A stretch of DNA of 11,574 nucleotides from assembly GCA_039028315.1 (NCBI GenBank), contig JBCCIH010000057.1, positions 1 to 11,574 on the forward strand. The letters run 5' to 3'. Both the position numbers and the translations under genes were made by a program. Of the stretch, positions 1-5,285 are shown one piece after another (position 1 is the stretch's first letter; each line of letters starts with the position of its first letter). A model generated the notes under the pieces. The model saw nothing but the letters and a program-made list of their open reading frames with translations, was not told the DNA's origin and searched no databases. This DNA is from Thermodesulfobacteriota bacterium (GTDB taxonomy: Bacteria > Desulfobacterota_D > UBA1144 > Nemesobacterales > UBA2774).

Positions 1-351
1 TAGCTCAACGGCCTCGTTTATGGTAACAGGAGCGGGTATGTTCCTCAAGTAAACCAACTCGTAGAGAGCTATTCTCAGAATATTCCTGTCAATCGTAGAC
101 ATTCTATTAAGGCTCCAGTGCTCTGAGAATTTAGTTATTACGCTGTCTAATTGTTCTATGTTTGAGCAAGAACCCCTCATCAGCACCTCAGAGAATTCTT
201 TGGTGTCATCATCTAAACTGTCTTCTTCTCTATCCCAAAAAGAAGACAATAAAGTGTCTATATCTTCTGAACTGTCAGAAGATTCATTAAGTGAATCGTA
301 TTGATAAAGAAATTGGAGCGCAAGCTCCCTCGCCTGTCTCCGTGTACCCAT
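1..351 (-). CDS. nusB: Transcription antitermination factor NusB (partial, C-terminus off the left edge)
   Basis: NusB is an all-helical RNA-binding protein. With NusE (ribosomal protein S10) it binds boxA RNA and supports antitermination of rRNA operons. My own translation of the reverse strand gives 117 codons without a stop. They begin MGTRRQARELALQFLYQ, the classic NusB N-terminal helix. Later come W-S-L-N-R-M-S-T-I-D-R-N-I-L-R-I-A-L-Y (about residues 79-97) and then P-A-P-V-T-I-N-E-A-V-E-L at the window edge, both hallmark NusB blocks. The middle (about residues 20-55) is rich in Ser, Asp and Glu, as is common in this variable loop. The ATG at 351 lies 11 bases after the ribH stop, so it is the third gene of a ribBA-ribH-nusB unit, a very common arrangement. 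The upstream Shine-Dalgarno is weak (AAAAGG near the ribH stop). Identity is confident; only the last helices are missing. Confidence 0.95.
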   Translation of the reverse strand, partial: MGTRRQARELALQFLYQYDSLNESSDSSEDIDTLLSSFWDREEDSLDDDTKEFSEVLMRGSCSNIEQLDSVITKFSEHWSLNRMSTIDRNILRIALYELVYLRNIPAPVTINEAVEL

Positions 352-362
352 GTGGAAGGTTA

Positions 363-839
363 TTACCTTTTCTTAGATAGAGCTTTATCCAAATTCGCCA
401 TCTCAACCGCAGAGAATGCTGCTTCTGCCCCTCGGTTACCGGCTTTGGAACCTGCTCTCTCAATAGCCTGTTCTAAAGTTTCTGTAGTTATCACTCCAGA
501 TGATACTGGAATATTATGTTCAAGTCCGATTGATGCTAGCTGGCTCGTAACTGTAGAGGCTAAGAAATCAAAATGAGATGTTTGACCTCTTATAATTGCA
601 CCAAGAGCAATGATAGCATTATATTTTTTTGTTTCTGCAGCTTTTTTAACTGCGTGGAGTATTTCATATGAACCAGGGACTTTTATTATATCGATGTCTT
701 TGTCAGCGGCATTATGCCTGATAAGCACATCTAGCGCTCCGCTCATGAGCTTGTCTGTAATAAAGTCATTAAATCTGCCGACAACTATGGCAAATTTAAG
801 CCCCTTTGCATCAAGTTTTCCTTCATATACCTGAGGCAT
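363..839 (-). CDS. ribH: 6,7-dimethyl-8-ribityllumazine synthase
   Basis: This cytoplasmic enzyme condenses 5-amino-6-ribitylamino-uracil with 3,4-dihydroxy-2-butanone 4-phosphate to give lumazine, the penultimate step of riboflavin synthesis. The product is 158 residues, the normal family length. Visible motifs are VGRFNDFITDKL (20-31), VPGSYEI (54-60, usually VPGAFEI), ALGAIIRGQTSHFDF (78-92) with the catalytic-type His89, PVSSGVITTETLEQAIERAG (111-130), and the phosphate-binding-type AGNRGAEAA (usually NKG). An in-frame ATG at 881 would add 14 residues from within the ribBA 3' end. The ATG at 839 is preferred because AAGGAGG lies 5 bases before it and the resulting length fits the family. 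The gene starts 10 bases after the ribBA stop and its Shine-Dalgarno overlaps that stop, so translation is probably coupled. One partner substrate is made by RibBA just upstream. Family RibH proteins usually assemble as pentamers or 60-mers. Confidence 0.97.
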   Translation of the reverse strand: MPQVYEGKLDAKGLKFAIVVGRFNDFITDKLMSGALDVLIRHNAADKDIDIIKVPGSYEILHAVKKAAETKKYNAIIALGAIIRGQTSHFDFLASTVTSQLASIGLEHNIPVSSGVITTETLEQAIERAGSKAGNRGAEAAFSAVEMANLDKALSKKR

Positions 840-844
840 AATAA

Positions 845-851
845 CCTCCTT
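845..851 (-). promoter_or_regulatory. Shine-Dalgarno that fixes the ribH start
   Basis: The minus strand reads AAGGAGG, then TTATT, then ATG (839). This near-perfect ribosome-binding site overlaps the TAA stop of ribBA (850-852). It selects the ATG at 839 over the longer in-frame ATG at 881 and suggests that ribosomes finishing ribBA re-initiate on ribH. Confidence 0.85.
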
Positions 852-2061
852 ACTCGTCAACCATAGACAACAGATGACCAAGTTTTTCTTTCTTTACCTT
901 TAAATAATTAGAATTATTATCGTTTGGTATGATTTCAATAGGCACTCTTTCAACAACCTCGAGACCAAATCCCTCAATACCTTTTATTTTTTTAGGGTTA
1001 TTAGTAAGAAGCCTCATCTGTCTTACTCCCAAATCGCGCAGTATCTGAGCACCAATCCCATAATCCCTAAGGTCGGGCTTAAACCCAAGAGCCTCATTTG
1101 CTTCAACTGTATCAAGACCGTCATCCTGTAGTGCATATGCCTTAAGTTTGTTAACGAGTCCTATCCCCCGGCCCTCTTGTCTCATATAGAGAATAACCCC
1201 TGTTCCTTCCTTTTCAATCATCCTCATAGCATGTTTAACCTGTGGGCCGCAATCACACCTGAGAGATCCAAACACATCACTCGTAAGACACTCAGAATGT
1301 ACTCTAACAAGTACTCCTTTATCAGATGGTATATCACCTTTTACAAATGCAACATGGTTCTGTGGATCTATATCACTTTCATATACAATCGCCCTGAAAT
1401 CACCGAATTCGGTAGGTATCATTGCAGACGCTGCTTCTCTAACAAGGCTTTCAGAACTAAGTCGGTAACTGATCAGATCCGCGATAGATGCTATTTTAAT
1501 ATCATGTTTTTCTGCAAATTTCTCTAAATCAGGAAGGCGTGCCATATCACCATCGTCGTTCATTATTTCGCAAATAACTGCAGCCGGTTTTAATCCTGCA
1601 AGTCTCGAGAGATCAACCGAGCCCTCTGTGTGACCTGCTCTAACCAACACTCCTCCTGGTCTTGATATTAAAGGAAAAACATGACCTGGCCGAATAAAAT
1701 CCTGAGGCTTTGCATCATCAGATATGGCTAAACTTACAGTAGATGCTCTATCAAAAGCGGAGATTCCTGTAGTTACGTCTTTAATAGCATCAATAGAAAT
1801 AGTAAAAGCAGTATGCTCAGGAACTGAATTATATTCTGGCTTAATTGGCTGAAGACCAATCTTATCTGCATTTTCTTTGGTTAAAGCCAAGCATATTAGT
1901 CCTCTACCATGCGTAGCCATGAAATTAATAGTTTCAGCGCTGGCATATTCAGCTGCAACGACTAAATCACCTTCATTTTCCCTATCCTTGTCATCGACAA
2001 GGATCACCATCTTGCCATTTTGTATGTCTGAAATAGCTTCTTCAATAGTACTAATGGGCAT
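850..2061 (-). CDS. ribBA: Bifunctional 3,4-dihydroxy-2-butanone 4-phosphate synthase / GTP cyclohydrolase II
   Basis: This fusion feeds both branches of riboflavin synthesis. The N-terminal RibB domain (about 1-200) makes dihydroxybutanone phosphate from ribulose 5-phosphate. The C-terminal RibA domain (about 205-400) opens GTP to the pyrimidine precursor. RibB signatures are DDKDRENEGD (23-32), RPGHVFPLISRPGG (124-137), RAGHTEGSVDL (141-151) and CEIMNDDG (164-171). RibA signatures are the zinc cysteines C258, C269 and C271 in SECLTSDVFGSLRCDCGPQ, YMRQEGRGIGL (292-302), DYGIGAQILRDLG (333-345) and LLTNNP (351-356). All these blocks are present, so neither half looks degenerate. The 403-residue length is normal for RibBA. 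The ATG at 2061 has a GGGGTGA-type ribosome-binding site about 9 bases upstream. The gene is the first of a unit with ribH and nusB and has its own promoter at 2125-2152. Confidence 0.97.
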   Translation of the reverse strand: MPISTIEEAISDIQNGKMVILVDDKDRENEGDLVVAAEYASAETINFMATHGRGLICLALTKENADKIGLQPIKPEYNSVPEHTAFTISIDAIKDVTTGISAFDRASTVSLAISDDAKPQDFIRPGHVFPLISRPGGVLVRAGHTEGSVDLSRLAGLKPAAVICEIMNDDGDMARLPDLEKFAEKHDIKIASIADLISYRLSSESLVREAASAMIPTEFGDFRAIVYESDIDPQNHVAFVKGDIPSDKGVLVRVHSECLTSDVFGSLRCDCGPQVKHAMRMIEKEGTGVILYMRQEGRGIGLVNKLKAYALQDDGLDTVEANEALGFKPDLRDYGIGAQILRDLGVRQMRLLTNNPKKIKGIEGFGLEVVERVPIEIIPNDNNSNYLKVKKEKLGHLLSMVDE

Positions 2062-2094
2062 TTCTTTTTTTCACCCCATATAAGAATTAAAAAT

Positions 2095-2112
2095 AGCCTA
2101 AATTCATAGGCT
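2095..2112 (-). terminator. Short leader hairpin followed by a T run (apbE terminator or ribBA 5' stem-loop)
   Basis: The minus strand reads AGCCTA, a 6-base loop, TAGGCT, then ATTTTT: a 6-bp stem with three G-C pairs and a short U tract. It lies 68 bases after the apbE stop and 33 bases before ribBA. It also falls just downstream of the predicted ribBA transcription start (near 2118). It could be a weak intrinsic terminator for apbE read-through, a small attenuator, or a 5'-end stem-loop. The stem is short, so terminator function is uncertain. Confidence 0.4.
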
Positions 2113-2124
2113 TATCCAACGTAG

Positions 2125-2152
2125 AATATATGCAACACTATAACTTTGTCAA
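2125..2152 (-). promoter_or_regulatory. Sigma70-type promoter of ribBA-ribH-nusB
   Basis: On the minus strand TTGACA (2152-2147) is a perfect -35. It is followed by a 16-base spacer and TATATT (2130-2125), which matches the -10 consensus at five of six positions. The predicted start near 2118 gives a leader of about 57 bases before the ribBA ATG. That is far too short for the roughly 140-base FMN riboswitch aptamer, and none of its conserved blocks are seen. Confidence 0.65.
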
Positions 2153-2179
2153 ATATTGCGGGCACGCTTTTTTAGCTGA

Positions 2180-3184
2180 TTATTGGACATTTTCTGTAAC
2201 GACAAGATCGGCTACTAGGTTCGTAAATGCTTTGTTATAATAGGTTTTTTTATCAGCATATACGATAAACACCCCTATGTCTTTATGTTCCTCTACAAAC
2301 ATAAGGGCTTTTTGACTACCCATAACAAATAGTGCTGTAGCATAGGCATCAGCGAGAGCAGCGCTTTGATCCATTACAACTGTCAGGCTCAAAAAATCAT
2401 GACCTGGTTTTCCAGTCTCAGGAATAATTAAATGATGATAGACATTTCCATCAACGTTTATATATCTCTCATAACTTCCGCTTGTTGATATTGCTAAATC
2501 TTTATTTGCAGTTTTGAATGTCGCAATCGCTCCTATATTGTTGGGATTTTGTATAGCTATTTCCGCAGTATGACCAAAGACTTTAAAATCTCCGGATAAT
2601 GATACCACCCCACTTTCAACTCCCCTATCTTTTAGTACATCCACAGCGCTCTGTACTGCAAAACCCTTTCCAATGCCGCCAAGATCAATCATCATCCCTT
2701 TTCTTTTTAAATATGCGGTATCACCTTTGAGAATTAAATCTTTATAATTTACAAGAGCTTTTGCCTTATCTATTTGTTCAATATTAGGCTCTGTGCCGTC
2801 ATCTCTCCCAAATCTGTATACGGCTATAGTCAAGGCCCCTATGGTAGGATCAAAAGCACCGTCAGTTTGTGAGGCAATACTTTTAGAGAGCTTAAGTACC
2901 TTTTTTACCTGAGGATCAATATTGACAGGTGTTATACCTGCATTCTTATTTATAAGGCTTATTTGGCTGCTGGGATTATAATCCGACAAAAGGTTATCAA
3001 GTTCTTTTATCTTATTAAAAGCAGTATTAACATCCTCTTGATTGCCGCCATAAATCAGAACTCGGGCGTAGGTGCCCATATGAGACTGCATCCTCTCAAT
3101 TGGCTCTAAATTAGTTGGACCTTCAGAGCAGGAAACTAAGAATAAGATCAAAGTGATGTAGACATAGATCTGTTTTACTCTCAT
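2180..3184 (-). CDS. apbE: FAD:protein FMN transferase, ApbE-family lipoprotein
   Basis: ApbE cleaves FAD and attaches FMN through a phosphoester to Thr or Ser of target proteins, such as subunits of Na+-NQR/RNF-type complexes, outside the cytoplasmic membrane. The 334-residue product starts with a lipoprotein signal: basic MRVK, a hydrophobic stretch, then lipobox L-V-S-C with Cys19. Family blocks follow: QTDGAFDPTIGALT (106-119), MIDLGGIGKGFAVQSA (165-180), VSLSGDFKVFG (194-204, usually LGGD), ISTSGSYERYINVDG (232-246), HHLIIPETGKPG (250-261) and AALADAYATALFVMG (275-289), whose Asp/Thr/Ala segment holds metal-ligand residues in known ApbE structures. The gene lies upstream of the riboflavin genes on the same strand, which links flavin supply to flavin use. 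No obvious ApbE target motif (D-[ST]-[GS]-A-T type) was noticed in the other proteins here. No ribosome-binding site precedes the ATG, and a TATAAT sits so close that the mRNA may be leaderless. Family assignment is firm; the target is unknown. Confidence 0.94.
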   Translation of the reverse strand: MRVKQIYVYITLILFLVSCSEGPTNLEPIERMQSHMGTYARVLIYGGNQEDVNTAFNKIKELDNLLSDYNPSSQISLINKNAGITPVNIDPQVKKVLKLSKSIASQTDGAFDPTIGALTIAVYRFGRDDGTEPNIEQIDKAKALVNYKDLILKGDTAYLKRKGMMIDLGGIGKGFAVQSAVDVLKDRGVESGVVSLSGDFKVFGHTAEIAIQNPNNIGAIATFKTANKDLAISTSGSYERYINVDGNVYHHLIIPETGKPGHDFLSLTVVMDQSAALADAYATALFVMGSQKALMFVEEHKDIGVFIVYADKKTYYNKAFTNLVADLVVTENVQ

Positions 3185-3193
3185 AGCGCTATG
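3182..3193. repeat. 12-bp perfect palindrome covering the apbE start codon
   Basis: CATAGCGCTATG is identical on both strands. It includes the apbE ATG (minus strand, 3184-3182) and the predicted transcription start (about 3187), directly next to the apbE -10 element. It is a possible operator for a dimeric regulator, although a 12-base palindrome can occur by chance. Confidence 0.5.
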
Positions 3194-3199
3194 ATTATA
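3194..3199 (-). promoter_or_regulatory. Candidate apbE -10 element
   Basis: The minus strand reads TATAAT, a perfect -10 consensus, 9 bases before the apbE ATG. No good -35 is found at 16-18 bases (ATACTA at 3222-3217 matches poorly), so activator dependence is possible. The expected start lies only 3-4 bases before the ATG. Confidence 0.45.
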
Positions 3200-3221
3200 C
3201 TGAAATTAGAGTGATTTAGTA

Positions 3222-3248
3222 TTGACTTAGTCATAAGAAGCCTATAAT
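3222..3248 (+). promoter_or_regulatory. Candidate promoter of the zinc-ribbon/DUF3426 gene
   Basis: TTGACT (3222-3227) and TATAAT (3243-3248) match the sigma70 consensus at five and six positions. The 15-base spacer is shorter than the optimum of 17. The predicted start is about 3255, giving a leader of roughly 59 bases. It is back-to-back with the apbE promoter. Confidence 0.5.
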
Positions 3249-3313
3249 TTTTCAATTAACTAGAATTTATCTACGTTTCAGAATTTCTTCTGATTCATTT
3301 GGGAAGTGTTTAA

Positions 3314-4522
3314 TTGATAATTCACTGCGAGAATTGTAATAGTAAATACAGGCTGGATGATTCCAGAATCTCTCCGCCCGGAAGCAGTGTTAGGTGCTCT
3401 AAATGCGGGCACATATTCTTTGTAGAAAAAAAGAAAGACCTGGGAGAAATGCAAAAAACACCTCTCACAGAAGAAACTCCCTTATTTGAAGATCTCAATG
3501 AAGAAATCAAGGCTGAAGAAAAACAAAATGATACAGCCGAAATAACCCAGAGCGCTGGATTTGAAAATGTTCATGATTTAAGACAACCGGAGTTGGATAT
3601 CGACAATAAGCAAGCACAAGTTGATGATGACATGCTCGATCTGCCAACTGAAAAGCAAGAAGACCTTGAAGAATATATCGACAAGATAAATAGTGAAGAG
3701 CCTAATGACGAGCCGCAAGCTGCAGAGGAAATTCCTCCTATCAAAACTAATGATAATGCGATTGAGCAAGAGCTTGATGTAAAGGAGCCCAGCGATTTAT
3801 TCGAAGATGAACCCAACATAGAAGCAGAAACAAATGAGCTGCACAATGAGAAAAGTTTTGATGATGAGCCTTCGGGGATAGAAGAAACTATGGAGTACGA
3901 AGACAAAGAGGTAGAACTTTCTAAAAAGGCAAGCGGATTCTTCGCCAAACTTATCTACACACTAATAACACTTGGCGCGCTTTTTGTAATAATAATTGCA
4001 AGTCTTGTTATTTTAATAAATGCCCAGATTCTACCAAAAGGCTCCTTATCTAATTTGACTACTTCGATCGAATCAATAATCCCATTTGAACTTACTGAGA
4101 AAGACATTCCTTTAGTGATAATCACTGAACATAAAGCCAGATGGATGAACACTATTAACGGGCCTGTGTATATTGTGTCAGGACTCATATCCAATGAGTC
4201 AAATGTTCCTGTTCATTACGTAAAACTGCGAAGCGAATTCATTGCAGCAGATAAAAAGCAGTTTGAAGATCTATTTTATGCCGGCAATACATTTACTGAT
4301 AAGGAGCTCAAAGGCTCTCCTATAGAAACGATTCTACTAAAGCTGGACCAGAGAAACGGCGACATTGATGTTAATAACACGCGCAAGTTAGCCGGACTCA
4401 ACTACAACATCCAACCTGGGGAATCAATACCTTTTTTCAGCGTATTCCCCGCTGAGGGAAGAATGCTGGGTCTTAAATACAATCTAGAAGTAATAGATTA
4501 TAAAGAAGATACACAAAACTAA
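3314..4522 (+). CDS. Zinc-ribbon and DUF3426 domain membrane protein
   Basis: The 402-residue product has four parts. Residues 1-40 form a MJ0042-type zinc ribbon with CxxC pairs at C5/C8 and C28/C31. Residues 41-205 are a strongly acidic, low-complexity linker rich in Glu, Asp and Asn. Residues about 213-237 are one transmembrane helix. The C-terminal part (about 260-402) matches the DUF3426 pattern: YIVSGLISNESNVPVHYVKLR (286-306), then NIQPGESIPFFSVFP near 365-379. Proteins with this layout are common in proteobacteria, especially deltaproteobacterial groups. The expected topology is a cytosolic zinc ribbon with DUF3426 outside the membrane, and the function is not established. The start is TTG at 3314, with GGGAAG 7 bases upstream. 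The first internal Met (46) would remove the zinc ribbon, so TTG is preferred. It is divergent from apbE. Confidence 0.85.
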   Translation: MIIHCENCNSKYRLDDSRISPPGSSVRCSKCGHIFFVEKKKDLGEMQKTPLTEETPLFEDLNEEIKAEEKQNDTAEITQSAGFENVHDLRQPELDIDNKQAQVDDDMLDLPTEKQEDLEEYIDKINSEEPNDEPQAAEEIPPIKTNDNAIEQELDVKEPSDLFEDEPNIEAETNELHNEKSFDDEPSGIEETMEYEDKEVELSKKASGFFAKLIYTLITLGALFVIIIASLVILINAQILPKGSLSNLTTSIESIIPFELTEKDIPLVIITEHKARWMNTINGPVYIVSGLISNESNVPVHYVKLRSEFIAADKKQFEDLFYAGNTFTDKELKGSPIETILLKLDQRNGDIDVNNTRKLAGLNYNIQPGESIPFFSVFPAEGRMLGLKYNLEVIDYKEDTQN

Positions 4523-4547
4523 TATATTCATAACATATAGCTTGCTA

Positions 4548-4560
4548 AGTGATAATCACT
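4548..4560. repeat. Operator-like dyad AGTGAT-A-ATCACT
   Basis: A perfect 6+1+6 inverted repeat, with a further 4-bp outer complement (CTTG/CAAG at 4541-4544 and 4561-4564) offset by a 3-base bulge. There is no downstream T run, so a terminator is unlikely. The core TGATAAT resembles a Fur half-site, but the second half does not fit the 7-1-7 Fur layout. Confidence 0.4.
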
Positions 4561-4598
4561 CAAGTAAACTACTCTAGATAATACTAAATATTCTAGTG

Positions 4599-4628
4599 TT
4601 GCCTCTCGATCAGATTTCTAAATATATT
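4599..4628 (+). promoter_or_regulatory. Candidate promoter of the H1-like gene and guaB
   Basis: TTGCCT (4599-4604; four matches to the -35 consensus) is followed by an 18-base spacer and TATATT (4623-4628; five matches to the -10). A second weak -10, TATAGA, lies at 4645-4650. In such AT-rich DNA this is only a candidate. Confidence 0.35.
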
Positions 4629-4703
4629 AAAATTTTTAGTTTAGTATAGAGAGAACTTCATTTAAATATTTAAGGAATATTTCATTAAAAGGCGAGGGAA
4701 AAC

Positions 4704-5279
4704 ATGAAATCCACCCTTCTTAAAATAAGTGTTAGTCAAGATGGTCTGCTACCTCAAGAAACTGCTGAGATTGCAACATTAGAGTTTCCTACTCTACCCA
4801 AAAAGCTTTTAAAAGCGCTTGGTTTTGAGAGGGTAGATTCAAAGACCTATGTGGGTGTATTACCGGTATTTATTAACTTAGGTGAAAAAGAGCAAGAAAT
4901 AGAAATCGAGCTTGGCGTGACTCTTCCGGAGATGAGAAAGAAAATTATTGAGATCGTAAAAACTCCGGCAAGACTAATAGCAGTGGCCGATGAGAAAAAA
5001 GCGGCGGTGAAAGCTCCTGCAAGGAAAAAGGCGACAGCACCTGTAGAAAAAGAACCTGCAGCTGCAAAGAAAACCCCGGCTCCTAAAAAAGCTCCTGCAG
5101 CCAAGTCAAAAGCAGCTCCAAAGAAAGCTGCTTCTAGTACTAAGAAAACAACTGCAAAATCGACAGCGAAAACAAGTACTGCAAAAGCACGCACTACTAA
5201 ATCTGCTAGTGCTAAACCAAAAGCTAAAGCAGCGGCTAAAACAACGACAACAAAAGCAAAACGAGCAAAAAAGGGATAA
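4704..5279 (+). CDS. Hypothetical protein with a histone H1-like Lys/Ala/Pro C-terminal tail
   Basis: I do not recognise the N-terminal domain (residues 1-96). It looks folded, with alternating hydrophobic segments such as TLLKISV, AEIATLEFP, GVLPVFINLG and EIEIELGV, then a helix MRKKIIEIVKTP. Residues 98-191 are an unfolded basic tail with, by hand count, about 28 Lys and 29 Ala in 94 residues, three Arg, only two Glu and no aromatic residue. It is built from short units such as PAPKKAPA, KAAPKKAA and TTKAKRAKKG, like eukaryotic H1 tails and bacterial H1-like or AlgP-type proteins. Such tails bind DNA, RNA or polyphosphate nonspecifically. The start ATG has GAGGGA 4 bases upstream. The stop lies 6 bases before guaB, and the last codons (AAGGGA) serve as the guaB ribosome-binding site. 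The role is inferred to be nucleic-acid binding; any tie to GMP synthesis is unproven. Confidence 0.8.
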   Translation: MKSTLLKISVSQDGLLPQETAEIATLEFPTLPKKLLKALGFERVDSKTYVGVLPVFINLGEKEQEIEIELGVTLPEMRKKIIEIVKTPARLIAVADEKKAAVKAPARKKATAPVEKEPAAAKKTPAPKKAPAAKSKAAPKKAASSTKKTTAKSTAKTSTAKARTTKSASAKPKAKAAAKTTTTKAKRAKKG

Positions 5280-5285
5280 ATCAAA

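Larger units (their letters stand above)
4523..4703. other. 181-base non-coding gap between the DUF3426 gene and the guaB operon
   Basis: This very AT-rich gap contains a 13-base dyad (AGTGAT-A-ATCACT, 4548-4560), which is flanked by CTTG (4541-4544) and CAAG (4561-4564). It also contains a looser inverted repeat, CTAG...CTAG with inner AATA/TATT, near 4573-4595. A candidate promoter lies at 4599-4628. No strong hairpin followed by a T tract was seen after the DUF3426 stop, so its terminator is unclear. No purine riboswitch core was recognised. Confidence 0.5.

Noticed and set aside
301..576. A 91-residue frame on the plus strand across the nusB-ribH junction
   Set aside because: It overlaps the conserved N-terminus of NusB and the C-terminus of RibH in antisense, so it is a shadow of those genes.
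840..881. Longer ribH start at 881 (14 extra residues)
   Set aside because: The extension lies inside ribBA, lacks a ribosome-binding site and makes the protein longer than the family. The ATG at 839 has AAGGAGG at ideal spacing.
1177..1527. A 116-residue frame on the plus strand inside ribBA
   Set aside because: It lies antisense to highly conserved RibA/RibB motifs. Its composition shows no domain, and it lacks a ribosome-binding site.
3571..3948. A 125-residue Ser-rich frame on the minus strand opposite the DUF3426 gene
   Set aside because: It is the antisense image of the Glu/Asp-rich linker. Low complexity explains the open frame, and no gene signals are present.
4548..4560. Fur box reading of AGTGATAATCACT
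   Set aside because: Only one TGATAAT-like half is present. The 7-1-7 arrangement is not met, and none of the flanking genes is an iron-uptake gene.
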